A stretch of DNA of 64,000 nucleotides from an uncultured Lachnospiraceae bacterium. GTDB taxonomy: Bacteria; Bacillota; Clostridia; Lachnospirales; Lachnospiraceae. The stretch spans positions 124,001 through 188,000 of the forward strand of contig UQWA01000001.1 in assembly GCA_900544685.1 (NCBI GenBank), given 5' to 3'. Positions 34,852 to 43,019 of this stretch are shown one piece after another. The translations under genes and the position numbers were made by a program. Position 1 is the stretch's first letter. Every line of letters starts with the position of its first letter. The notes below the pieces were generated by a model. The model saw nothing but the letters and a program-made list of their open reading frames with translations, ran no database searches and was not told where the DNA came from.

Positions 34852-34905
34852 TTGACGAAAAAGAAACAATATTGTATGATTATAACACATCATACAATCA
34901 TACAA
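34852..34905 (+). promoter_or_regulatory. Promoter and operator for the DapA-family pair
   Basis: TTGACG (34852-34857), 17-bp spacer, TATGAT (34875-34880). ATTGTATGAT (34871-34880) and ATCATACAAT (34889-34898) are perfect inverted repeats with an 8-bp centre, and a third half, CATACAA, lies at 34899-34905. As at 26971, the -10 hexamer is inside the palindrome. Confidence 0.78.
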
Positions 34906-34937
34906 AACGTAAGGAGAGGAAAAGGAGGCAATTAAGA

Positions 34938-35813
34938 ATGTCAAAAAAGATTGCGGGAATTATCCCGCCAATTGTTACTCCATTTGATCCGGATGGTTCA
35001 ATTAATCTGAAATTGGCAGAGAAAGAAATGAAGATTTGTCTGGACGCAGGAGTGCATGGTATCAGTGTTGGAGGCAGTACAGGAGAAGGACCTACACTTC
35101 GGGATGAAGAACTGGTAGAACTGATCGGTGTTGCAAAGAAACTTCTGAAAGAAGAACAGAGTCTGGTATGTGGTGTTATGCGGACCTGTACAAGAGATGC
35201 GGTACGTGCCGGGCTGGCAGCAAAAGAGGCTGGTGCAGATGCCATTATGGTAACACCACCGGCATATAACGTATTAGTTCCGAATGAACAGGGAATGTTC
35301 GATTATTACAGCACCATATCAAAAGAAGTGCAGCTTCCGATTATTATTTACAACGTAATTCCTCAGAATACCATTCTTCCTGGACTGTTTAAACGTCTGG
35401 TAGACGAAACCGAGTATGTACGAGGTGTAAAGCAAAGCGTGGGAAGTGTTCCTGCATTGTATGCAATGAAAATGGCAGTTGGTGATAAAGGCGATGTTTA
35501 TGCTGCTACAGATGATATGCTGTATACCTGCTATGAACTGGGAGCAAGCGGTGCGATTTCCGCAATTCTTTCCGTATTCCCGAAAGAATGTGTAGACATG
35601 TTCAACTATCAGCAAAATGGCGAAAAGGAAAAAGCTTTTGCAATACAGAATGCCTTATATAACAAATGGCAGTGTCTTGGCGGCAATCAGTTCCCAATTC
35701 GTTTGAAATATGCGTTAGAAGTTCTTGGACGCGAGCCGGGGCTCTGCAGAAGTCCGATTACTTACCTGCCTGACGACGAGAAAGCAAAGATCAGAGCAGC
35801 ATTTATGGAATAA
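34938..35813 (+). CDS. DapA/NanA-family class I aldolase or dehydratase, copy 1
   Basis: 291-residue TIM-barrel protein of the dihydrodipicolinate synthase superfamily. GGSTGEG (about residues 44-50) is the substrate carboxylate loop. IIIYNVIPQN near 135 holds the catalytic Tyr and VRGVKQS near 165 the Schiff-base Lys. AAAGGAGGC sets the start at 34938; an upstream in-frame TTG at 34872 lies in the operator. The superfamily includes lysine biosynthetic synthases, sialic acid lyases, 2-keto-3-deoxy-sugar-acid aldolases and related enzymes. Catabolic context argues for a lyase acting on a 2-oxo acid rather than lysine synthesis. Confidence 0.83.
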   Translation: MSKKIAGIIPPIVTPFDPDGSINLKLAEKEMKICLDAGVHGISVGGSTGEGPTLRDEELVELIGVAKKLLKEEQSLVCGVMRTCTRDAVRAGLAAKEAGADAIMVTPPAYNVLVPNEQGMFDYYSTISKEVQLPIIIYNVIPQNTILPGLFKRLVDETEYVRGVKQSVGSVPALYAMKMAVGDKGDVYAATDDMLYTCYELGASGAISAILSVFPKECVDMFNYQQNGEKEKAFAIQNALYNKWQCLGGNQFPIRLKYALEVLGREPGLCRSPITYLPDDEKAKIRAAFME

Positions 35814-35866
35814 AGTTTTTACAGAAATAAAATAAAAAAATTATATATAAGCGGAGGGTTAAAAAA

Positions 35867-36787
35867 ATGACTTTTAAAGAAAAATACGGACAGATTCTGT
35901 TACCATTAATTACACCATATGGTGAAAATGAAGAAGTAAAATATGACACATATGAAGAACTGATCAACTATCTGGCAAAAGAAGATCTTTGTGATACCTT
36001 TATCGTAACAGGTACTACCGGTGAAGCATCTCTCCTTACATTTGATGAAAGAGTAAAACTGATGCAGACCGCAGTTAAAGCAGCAGCTGGTAAAAAACCG
36101 GTAATCGCCGGTACAGGATGTGCATCTACCAAAGAGACCATTGCACTTACAAAAGAAGCTGCAAAGCTTGGAATTGAAGTGTGCATGATCGTAGTTCCAT
36201 TTTATAACAAACCAACCCAGGAAGGTATCTACAGACATTACAAAGCAATTGCAGAGGCTTGCCCTGATACCAAAATTCTTCTTTACAATATCCCAATTTT
36301 CGTAGGTGTAAACCTGGAACCGGAAACAGTTGCAAGACTGGCAGCGATCGACAATATCATTGGTATCAAAGATGAAGCCGGAATTAATCCTACACAGGTT
36401 ACAGATTTCTTCCTTGCAACCAAGGATGTAGATCCTGATTTCGTTATTTTCAATGGTGATGATATTATGTTACTGCCTACGATCGTTCAGGGTGCTATGG
36501 GACTGGTAAGTGGTGGCGCTCACATTTTCGGACATGAAATCCGTGAGATTTTCAAGGCATTTGAAAATGGAGAAAATGAGAAAGCAAAAGAGTTATTTGT
36601 TCCGATTTACAGAGTGTGCAAATCAACCGGCCAGAATGGAAGAATTCTTCCGAACTCAATTCTCAGACCGGCAATTGAACTGGTAACAGGAATTAAACTT
36701 GGACCGGCAAGAAGTCCTCTTGCACCTGCTACAGAAGAAGAAATGGCAGTAACTACTGCAATTCTGAAAGAGATCGGAAAACTTTAA
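35867..36787 (+). CDS. DapA-family class I aldolase, copy 2
   Basis: 306-residue paralogue of the superfamily, only distantly similar to its neighbour. VTGTTGEAS (about residues 46-54), LLYNIPIFVG (Tyr about 139) and IIGIKDEAG (Lys about 167) give the complete active-site set, closer to canonical DapA than the first copy. GGAGGG precedes the start. Two different DapA-type enzymes under one operator suggest either successive steps (dehydration then aldol cleavage) or two substrates. No lysine pathway genes are adjacent. Confidence 0.85.
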   Translation: MTFKEKYGQILLPLITPYGENEEVKYDTYEELINYLAKEDLCDTFIVTGTTGEASLLTFDERVKLMQTAVKAAAGKKPVIAGTGCASTKETIALTKEAAKLGIEVCMIVVPFYNKPTQEGIYRHYKAIAEACPDTKILLYNIPIFVGVNLEPETVARLAAIDNIIGIKDEAGINPTQVTDFFLATKDVDPDFVIFNGDDIMLLPTIVQGAMGLVSGGAHIFGHEIREIFKAFENGENEKAKELFVPIYRVCKSTGQNGRILPNSILRPAIELVTGIKLGPARSPLAPATEEEMAVTTAILKEIGKL

Positions 36788-37145
36788 GCAACCATTGAAG
36801 AATAATTTGCAATAGACGAAAAATGTTGTGAGAAAAAGATTGTGTCTGAAAAATTTATATGATATATTAAGCTTTAATTATAGTTGTATATAGAATACAT
36901 AGTTCTTAAGTTCTTGCTGTGTATTTCGAAACAGTAAGAGTTCATATCAGACAGACATCGTGACTGAAAATTATTCCAATTATTAATGACCCAAGATGAT
37001 AACTAGTATATGGATGCAGTGTTTTAATTTTCTTCAATCAATGCATATTTTGAAAGTTTTCTATGATATGATCATTCAGTTCTTCTGAATTACACAGATG
37101 TTTCGAACAGTCGTACCAAAGGAACAATACATAACAGGGGGAAGC
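36788..37145. other. Gene-free interval upstream of the GntR regulator
   Basis: AT-rich, with no convincing terminator for the DapA pair and no CATACAAT half-site. An ATGATATGATCAT stretch lies around 37062-37074 in the likely promoter zone; its role is unclear. Confidence 0.4.
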
Positions 37146-37859
37146 ATGAAAGAGATACAAAGAATTTCAATAACAGATGCAGTGGTTGATAATATTAAGG
37201 AAATGATTGAGGCAGAAGAATATAAAGTTGGGGAAAAACTGCCGGCAGAAGCAAAACTCTGTGAAATGTTTAAAGTAAGCAGAACAAGTGTCAGAGAGGC
37301 ACTGAGAGTATTGCAGGCACTGGGGTATGTCGAGAATAAACCGGGAAAAGGTGCATTTGTGGCTGCCAATCATAAAGAAGACTCATCTTTGTGGTATGAT
37401 GTGGAGAATCCGCAGTTTACTGATTTTATGGATATTCGTATGGCAATGGAGACATTTGCAGTCCGTATAGCCGTGAAGAAGGCTTCAGAAAAAGATATAA
37501 AGAAGCTGGAAGAAATCCATCAGTCCTTTGTAGAAGCAAATGAGAACAAAGATATGGTGCGGATGATTATGCTTGATGAATTATTTCACACAACGATAGT
37601 GGGAATAACGAAAAATCAGCTTCTGATCAATATTAACAGACAGCTTTTGGAAGCTTTTCGGGTATATCGTTCAGAATCTTTTACCGACCGTGATGTATAT
37701 AAAAATGCGATCGAGCCTCATGAAGCATTATTAGACTGTTTCCGTCACCATGATTATAAGAGAGCTGTGGATGAAATGAGAAATCATCTGAATATTACTA
37801 CCAGTGATATGGAGAAAATTCATAATAAAAATACTTCTGTCACGACGGAAAAATTGTAA
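37146..37859 (+). CDS. GntR-family regulator, FadR/FCD subfamily
   Basis: 237-residue repressor. The winged helix (residues 10-75) has the classic KLPAEAKLCEMFKVSRTSVR and EALRVLQALGYVENKPGKGAFV segments. The C-terminal FCD domain (about 90-225) contains the metal-ligand pattern with Asp/His residues in LDELFHTTIV and EPHEALLDCFRHHD, which bind organic acid effectors. The ATG at 37146 is behind AGGGGGAA; 16 earlier in-frame codons are rejected. It is monocistronic and lies at the end of the region whose three promoters share the ATTGTATGAT/ATCATACAAT motif, making it the likely local regulator. Confidence 0.88.
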   Translation: MKEIQRISITDAVVDNIKEMIEAEEYKVGEKLPAEAKLCEMFKVSRTSVREALRVLQALGYVENKPGKGAFVAANHKEDSSLWYDVENPQFTDFMDIRMAMETFAVRIAVKKASEKDIKKLEEIHQSFVEANENKDMVRMIMLDELFHTTIVGITKNQLLININRQLLEAFRVYRSESFTDRDVYKNAIEPHEALLDCFRHHDYKRAVDEMRNHLNITTSDMEKIHNKNTSVTTEKL

Positions 37860-38300
37860 TATTCCTATCTATGTACGGCGTCAAACGGATAATGTCATTC
37901 GTGTTCCTGTTAAGAATGCAGGAGGTTATCTGTAATTTCTTCAGGGTAAGTACTACGGGAAATGTTTTATCGCGATGATTCAAAAAGACACATTCTTGCG
38001 TGGAAAAATGATAAGGTATGCACTGGCAACATGAAAAAGTGAGAAATCAAGAGAAACACAGTGTCCATGCAGTACGCGAAGCCATATTGAAGAATCGTAA
38101 AGCTTTATGTCAGTCAGCAAATACGTAATCATTGTGTAAGCAAGCAAAACGGACTGTTTCTCCAGTGAGACAGCCCGTTTTTTTGTTCAGATAAATAAAG
38201 CGTTTTTACAGAATGAGATCACGTTTATCAGAAATGCTGAGAAGAATTGACAGAAAAAATATGGCAGCTTGAAAAGATTATAGAAAAAGAGGAATGGAGC
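37860..38300. other. Gene-free interval with a terminator
   Basis: Contains short broken reading frames, none with a start plus ribosome site, and the terminator at 38148-38187. A segment near 38060-38110 reads VREAILKNRKALCQSANT, which might be an old coding remnant, but no family is recognised. Confidence 0.4.
38148..38187 (+). terminator. Terminator upstream of the ribokinase operon
   Basis: AACGGACTGTTTC (38148-38160) pairs with GAGACAGCCCGTT (38167-38179), with one wobble and one mismatch, followed by a T-run. Confidence 0.75.
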
Positions 38301-39305
38301 ATGAATAAAAAAGTAAAAATCCTGGTTGTTGGAAGTTTTGTTATGGATACCATTTCCAGTACTGAAATTTTTCCGGAATCTGGTCAGACTGTTTTAGGAT
38401 ATCAATATACAACAGCCCCGGGAGGAAAAGGAGCAAATCAGGCAATGGAAGCTGCACTTCTTGGTGCAGAAGTAACCATGGTTGGAAAAGTAGGAACAGA
38501 TGCGTTTGGAGACAGGATGATTGAGTCCCTGCAGAGTGCAGGAGTGAATACAGACTTTGTAGGAAGACAGCCGGATGTCAGCAGTGGTATCGGAAATGTT
38601 ATACTTACGACAAAAAATGGTGTGCTTCAGAATAATCGGATTATTGTGATTCCTGGTGCCAATATGAAAATTACACCGGAAGATGTGGCATTCTTAAAAG
38701 AGGCTGTCGGAGAATATGACATGGTGATGCTTCAGCTGGAAATACCAATGGAGATTAATGAACTGGTTGCGAAATATGCATATGATAAGGGAGTACCGGT
38801 TATGTTAAATCCGGCACCGATTGCTCCACTTTCAGAAGATTTTATGAGCCATATCACCTACTTATCACCAAATGAGACAGAAGCAGCAGCACTTCTGAAC
38901 TGTTTTATTCGTGAAGAAGGACAGGTGATGACAGAAGAAGCAATAAAAGGAATAAAAGAGGCAATGCGAAAGAAAAATCTTCAGAAACTACTGTTAACGC
39001 TGGGAGATGCGGGTGCGATGACGATTGACGGCGAAAATGTAGTATTTAAACCGGCTGTACCAAATATTAAAGCTGTGGATCCGACAGCGGCAGGAGATTC
39101 ATTTGTAGCTGCATTCTGTGTTGCCAAAGGTTCTGGACTGAATGATGGGGATGCTATGGCATTTGCCAATATGATTGCAGCAGTTACTGTTTCCAAAATG
39201 GGTGCGCAGCCATCGCTGTCCAGCCTGAAAGTGGCGAAAGAGTTCCATAAAGAAGCAGGAAGGGATGTTTCGATTATTGAGAAAGTAGAGGAATTACAGA
39301 AATGA
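38301..39305 (+). CDS. PfkB-family sugar kinase (ribokinase-like)
   Basis: 334-residue kinase with the PfkB N-terminal motif GGKGANQAMEAALLGA (about residues 43-58), a dimer-lid substrate region and the C-terminal anion-hole motif DPTAAGDSFVAAF (about 262-274), in which the usual TGAGD reads TAAGD. It phosphorylates a sugar at a terminal hydroxyl, most simply ribose. GGAG precedes ATG 38301. The stop overlaps the SIS-domain gene by four bases (ATGA). With the following RbsD and the ribose transporter remnant this looks like a ribose-type utilisation operon. Confidence 0.85.
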   Translation: MNKKVKILVVGSFVMDTISSTEIFPESGQTVLGYQYTTAPGGKGANQAMEAALLGAEVTMVGKVGTDAFGDRMIESLQSAGVNTDFVGRQPDVSSGIGNVILTTKNGVLQNNRIIVIPGANMKITPEDVAFLKEAVGEYDMVMLQLEIPMEINELVAKYAYDKGVPVMLNPAPIAPLSEDFMSHITYLSPNETEAAALLNCFIREEGQVMTEEAIKGIKEAMRKKNLQKLLLTLGDAGAMTIDGENVVFKPAVPNIKAVDPTAAGDSFVAAFCVAKGSGLNDGDAMAFANMIAAVTVSKMGAQPSLSSLKVAKEFHKEAGRDVSIIEKVEELQK

Positions 39306-39913
39306 CAGAAATGGGAAATAAAGCATTAGATGTATTTTTGGAAGCTGTGAAGGAACAGGTAACATATACAATCGAAAGTGTGGATAAAGAAGCACTTGGC
39401 AAGGCGGCAGAGCTGATACAGGAATCTGTAAAAAATGGTGGCCGGATTCATGTGACAGGAATTGGTAAACCGGGACATTTAGCTGGCTATATATCTTCAT
39501 TAATGGCATCTACCGGAACACCGACCTATTTCTTACACGGAACGGAAGCGGTACATGGATCCAGCGGACAGCTTGTAGAAGGAGATGTAGTAATTGCAAT
39601 CTCCAACAGTGGCAACACAGATGAACTGATGGCAACGATAGCCTGTGTAATTGATAATGGATGTAAAGTAATAGGTGTAACAGGTAATTCATCCAGTAAA
39701 CTGGCATTAAACAGTGATGTATGTCTGTTGGCGGATATTGAAAAAGAAGGCGGTCCATTGAACCGTGCGCCAAGAAACTCTATTTTAGCAGAAATGTTAG
39801 TCCTTCAGATGCTGACGGTGATTTTACAGGCAGACTGCAATGTAACACCGGAACAGTATGTAAAACATCATCCACATGGAGCCCTCGGAAAGTTAAGAGA
39901 AGGAGAGGTATAA
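39302..39913 (+). CDS. SIS-domain sugar-phosphate isomerase (KpsF/GutQ-like, no CBS)
   Basis: 203-residue single SIS domain. HVTGIGKPGHLAGYISSLMA (about residues 45-64), HGTEAVHGSSGQL and ISNSGNTDELM (about 100-110) match arabinose-5-phosphate isomerase-like proteins. It ends after the SIS domain and lacks the CBS pair of KpsF. It presumably interconverts a keto- and aldo-sugar phosphate made by the upstream kinase. It is translationally coupled to the kinase and followed 5 bp later by rbsD. Confidence 0.83.
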   Translation: MTEMGNKALDVFLEAVKEQVTYTIESVDKEALGKAAELIQESVKNGGRIHVTGIGKPGHLAGYISSLMASTGTPTYFLHGTEAVHGSSGQLVEGDVVIAISNSGNTDELMATIACVIDNGCKVIGVTGNSSSKLALNSDVCLLADIEKEGGPLNRAPRNSILAEMLVLQMLTVILQADCNVTPEQYVKHHPHGALGKLREGEV

Positions 39914-39917
39914 AAAT

Positions 39918-40328
39918 ATGACAACAACAAAGTTAATTAATCCGGATATTTTAGCTGCACTTGCGTATTGTGGGCATGGAAGCAAAGTGCTGATTGCAGA
40001 TGCGAATTATCCGCTGGCAGAAAAAAGCGGAAATGCCAGAAAAGTATATCTTGGTCTGACAAGAGGATTACCGACAGTAACGGATGTATTAGAGGCCATT
40101 CTTTCAGTAGTGAATGTTGAAAAAGCTGAAGTTATGGTGCCGGAAGAAGGACCAGAACCTGAGATCTTTGAAGAATTCCGCAGCCAGTTAAATGGAATGG
40201 AACTTTCCGGAATGGGAAGATATGAATACTATGATGCATGTATGGAAGAAAATGCTGTTTATCTGGCAATCAGTACAGGAGAACAGAGAACATTTGCGAA
40301 TATTCTGCTTACGATCGGATGCGCTTAA
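39918..40328 (+). CDS. RbsD/FucU-family sugar mutarotase
   Basis: 136-residue protein with the RbsD/FucU opening ALAYCGHGSKVLIADANYP, whose His is the catalytic residue, and a C-terminal TGEQRTFANILLTIG. The family converts pyranose or anomeric forms of ribose or fucose so that kinases can use them. The C-terminal part is closer in feel to FucU than RbsD, so the sugar is left open. Terminator at 40410. Confidence 0.87.
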   Translation: MTTTKLINPDILAALAYCGHGSKVLIADANYPLAEKSGNARKVYLGLTRGLPTVTDVLEAILSVVNVEKAEVMVPEEGPEPEIFEEFRSQLNGMELSGMGRYEYYDACMEENAVYLAISTGEQRTFANILLTIGCA

Positions 40329-40409
40329 ATGCTAAATAGAATGCCATTTTGATTCAGAAGGTGAAATTACAGTGGCACAGTATGGAAAAAAGTGAATAAA
40401 ATGCCAATA

Positions 40410-40455
40410 AAAAAGCACAGTTTTCGACAAAATCAGTCAGAAAGCTGTGCTTTTT
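40410..40455 (+). terminator. Terminator after the RbsD/FucU gene
   Basis: AAAAAGCACAG (40410-40420) and CTGTGCTTTTT (40445-40455) are exact complements, ending in a T-run. Confidence 0.82.
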
Positions 40456-40595
40456 CTATGGTATATTTTCATTCTGATATCAAACTGCATAAAAAACCTC
40501 CTCCAAAGCAAAAAATTCCCATCCTGTTGCACAAAAGAAAACTGCGTTATCATACTGGCATAAGGAAAAAGAAAACAAAAACGGGGGGAAATCAT

Positions 40596-40823
40596 ATGAA
40601 TGAAATCATAGTTTCCATGAACCATATAAGCAAGAGTTTTCCGGGTGTGAAGGCACTGGATGATGTGCATTTCGAACTGAGATCCGGTGAGGTTATGGCA
40701 CTTCTGGGAGAAAATGGTCTGAACATGATCGGTGCACAGGTAGGTATCCAGCGAGTAGTCATCGGTGTCATCGTAGTAGTAGCCGTTCTTCTGGACGTAG
40801 TCGTACGTAACGGAAAATTATGA
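40596..40823 (+). pseudogene. Chimeric remnant: rbsA N terminus joined to rbsC C terminus
   Basis: 75 codons in one frame. The first ~42 are the start of a ribose-type ABC ATP-binding protein (ISKSFPGVKALDDVHFELRS, then MALLGENG, half of a Walker A). From codon ~42 the product reads LNMIGAQVGIQRVVIGVIVV...DVVVRNGKL, the usual C-terminal helix of the RbsC permease. Everything between, about 2.3 kb in a normal operon, is absent. The join falls in AATGGT, present in both expected flanks (NG of GENG; NG before LNM), indicating a microhomology deletion. GGGGGGAAATC still precedes the ATG, so a small peptide could be made, but it cannot transport. Confidence 0.8.
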
Positions 40824-40926
40824 ATGATTCAGAGTATAGAACAATGTATTTACCATTAACAGAGTTGAGAATCCATTATGATAAATAAAAAATCAGGTAT
40901 TGGAGGCATGTAAACAATTCGTCGAT

Positions 40927-40956
40927 TGACGAAAATACCAGCTATAGTGTATACCA
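40927..40956 (+). promoter_or_regulatory. Promoter for the membrane XRE gene
   Basis: TTGACG (40927-40932), 18-bp spacer, TATACC (40951-40956). GGATGGAGGAAC follows before the ATG at 40986. Confidence 0.5.
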
Positions 40957-40985
40957 GAGTCAGAAAAGGATGGAGGAACTGATAA

Positions 40986-42176
40986 ATGGATGCAAAGAAG
41001 TTTGGTGCATTTATTTCTGACCGAAGAAAACAGCAGTATATGACGCAGGCAGAGCTTGCAGGGAAGATCGGTGTGACGGATAAGGCAGTCAGCCGTTGGG
41101 AACGAGGACTAGGATTTCCGGATATTAACACCATGGAACCGCTGGCAGATGCACTGGGGATCTCATTGTTGGAATTGATGAGGTCAGAGGTACAGGATGC
41201 AGACAATGATCCAAAAGCAGAGACAATGAGCAGGGACGGATGGAATAGCCAGAAAGAACAAAAATGTGGAACTTCCCGGACGGACGGAGAAAACAAGAAT
41301 GATGGAGAGCCTCAAAATGGAAGTGTGACGAAAGAAAAAGATACATTATACACATCAGCGGAGGTGACAGAGATGATGCATACTATGGAAGAGATTCGAA
41401 AGCAGCAACAGCATCAGGATAAGATGGCAGGTTATCTTGCCGTACCTGTAATTCTGATTGTGACAATCCTGACTAAGCTGTCCGGGCAGGCCAGTCTGGG
41501 CGGTGCTGTTTTCGTCGGTTTTCTTGCTGCAGGACCGGTAGTATCCGGCTATTATCTCTGGAAAAATCGGGCAGATGCGGAGAGCCGGAGAATCTATGGA
41601 GCCTTTACTTTTTTGCTGGCAGGATTTTTTCTGGTATTGTGTTCGGTTATGATACCAGACAGCTTCTGGGATCATCATGCTCAGGGAGCAAATCTTGTTA
41701 CCTGTATGTTGAATCTGGGGCTTATGGTTTATCTGGATTATCATGTCCTGAAAAGCTTGCGTCGGGAGAAGAAAGGTCCGATTGCCGGTTTTATGGTGCT
41801 GATAGTAAATATTTTGCTTGTTGCATGGACGCTGCATGGGTTTGCTGCCAGATCCATTGAAAATGCAGTAGGCACCAGCCGAGGAGATGTGGCAGAGCAG
41901 TATGCCACACAGCTTCTTATCAATGAAAAAGATCTTGAAGAGGCCTGGGTAGTGGGGTATAGTTATAACCAGATTGATCTGCATCCGGATGTCTATCGTG
42001 TAGCATTTACCTATTATGCTAATGAAGAAGATGCAAAAACTGGTGAAGAAAGCTGCTACGGATATGATATTCAGGTGGATTCGGATTACAAAATAACCAT
42101 AAAAGAGGAAAGCACTGCGATTGGTGAAGATATGTGGACAGAGATGTCACAGGAGAGTGAGACGGAAGTATCATGA
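40986..42176 (+). CDS. XRE helix-turn-helix protein with C-terminal membrane domain
   Basis: 396-residue membrane-anchored regulator. Residues 8-63 form an XRE domain (MTQAELAGKIGVTDKAVSRW). A charged Asp/Asn/Lys-rich linker runs to about 115 with a short predicted coil (MMHTMEEIRKQQQHQ). Four hydrophobic segments lie between about 148 and 290. The last ~110 residues are soluble (DVAEQYATQLLINEKDLEEA onward) and may sit outside the membrane as a sensor. Such one-component membrane XRE proteins are common in Lachnospiraceae; no target is evident. It is followed by a HAD phosphatase 54 bp downstream. Confidence 0.8.
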   Translation: MDAKKFGAFISDRRKQQYMTQAELAGKIGVTDKAVSRWERGLGFPDINTMEPLADALGISLLELMRSEVQDADNDPKAETMSRDGWNSQKEQKCGTSRTDGENKNDGEPQNGSVTKEKDTLYTSAEVTEMMHTMEEIRKQQQHQDKMAGYLAVPVILIVTILTKLSGQASLGGAVFVGFLAAGPVVSGYYLWKNRADAESRRIYGAFTFLLAGFFLVLCSVMIPDSFWDHHAQGANLVTCMLNLGLMVYLDYHVLKSLRREKKGPIAGFMVLIVNILLVAWTLHGFAARSIENAVGTSRGDVAEQYATQLLINEKDLEEAWVVGYSYNQIDLHPDVYRVAFTYYANEEDAKTGEESCYGYDIQVDSDYKITIKEESTAIGEDMWTEMSQESETEVS

Positions 42177-42230
42177 TACAGATATCAGATCAAACAAAAC
42201 AGCTAATGCAGTGCGGAAAAAGGACAATAT

Positions 42231-42875
42231 ATGAGATACAAATTAGCCATATTCGATTTAGACGGAACCATTTTAGATACTTTAGAGGACCTGGCAGACA
42301 GCACGAATTATGCGCTGTCTGTTTATCATATGCCGGAGCATACCATTGATGAGGTACGCTGGTTTGTGGGAAATGGCATACATAAGCTGATCGAGCGTGC
42401 GGTACCGAAAGGCAGCAGTGATGAGCAGATTGAGCAGGTATTTACTACATTTAAAGAATATTACAAAGACCATTGTGCAGTGAAAACCCGTCCTTATAGC
42501 GGAATCATGGAGCTTTTAAAGAGTTTACGTGAAAAAGGCATCCTCACAGCGGTAGTCTCTAACAAAGGGGACTTTGCGGTGCAGATTCTCTGTGAAGACT
42601 ATTTCAGGGGAATGTTTGATTTTGCAGTGGGCGAGCGGGAAGGCATCCGCAGAAAACCGGCACCGGACAGCGTACTGGCGGTTCTGGAAAAGTTCCAGAT
42701 CAGCAAAGACGAGGCAGTCTATATCGGCGATTCTGAAGTAGACATCCAGACTGCTTTCCATGCCGGTATGAAAGAAATCGCAGTCACATGGGGATTCCGT
42801 CCGGAAAGTTTCTTAAAAGAAAACGGGGCGGACTGCATCGTTCATACCCCGGAAGAACTATTGGAGAGGCTTTAA
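42231..42875 (+). CDS. HAD-family phosphatase (phosphoglycolate phosphatase-like)
   Basis: 214-residue HAD subfamily IA hydrolase. Motif I FDLDGTILDT (nucleophile Asp 9), motif II VVSNKG (about 106-111), the Lys in RRKPAPDS (about 143) and motif IV YIGDSEVDIQTA (about 164-175) are all present with a helical cap between. Phosphoglycolate or a small sugar phosphate is the likely substrate; closely related paralogues are numerous. The start follows a weak GGAAAAAGGAC. Confidence 0.88.
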   Translation: MRYKLAIFDLDGTILDTLEDLADSTNYALSVYHMPEHTIDEVRWFVGNGIHKLIERAVPKGSSDEQIEQVFTTFKEYYKDHCAVKTRPYSGIMELLKSLREKGILTAVVSNKGDFAVQILCEDYFRGMFDFAVGEREGIRRKPAPDSVLAVLEKFQISKDEAVYIGDSEVDIQTAFHAGMKEIAVTWGFRPESFLKENGADCIVHTPEELLERL

Positions 42876-43019
42876 AAATATACCCAAATAAACTATTTCT
42901 TTTCGTATTTTTCCTGATATAAAAAAGAGTGAAAAGAATTGACACGACAATTTTTTTATTATACAGTTATAATCGTGAGTACTAATAAAACTTTTATATT
43001 TTTGAGGAGGAAGCAGAGG

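Noticed and set aside
35867..36787. Assignment of the DapA-type genes to lysine biosynthesis
   Set aside because: No dapB or other lysine genes adjoin, and the operator and neighbours are those of a catabolic region.
42876..43019. Purine riboswitch before the nucleoside transporter
   Set aside because: The 144-bp gap is AT-rich with a promoter -35 near the middle and lacks the conserved purine aptamer core.
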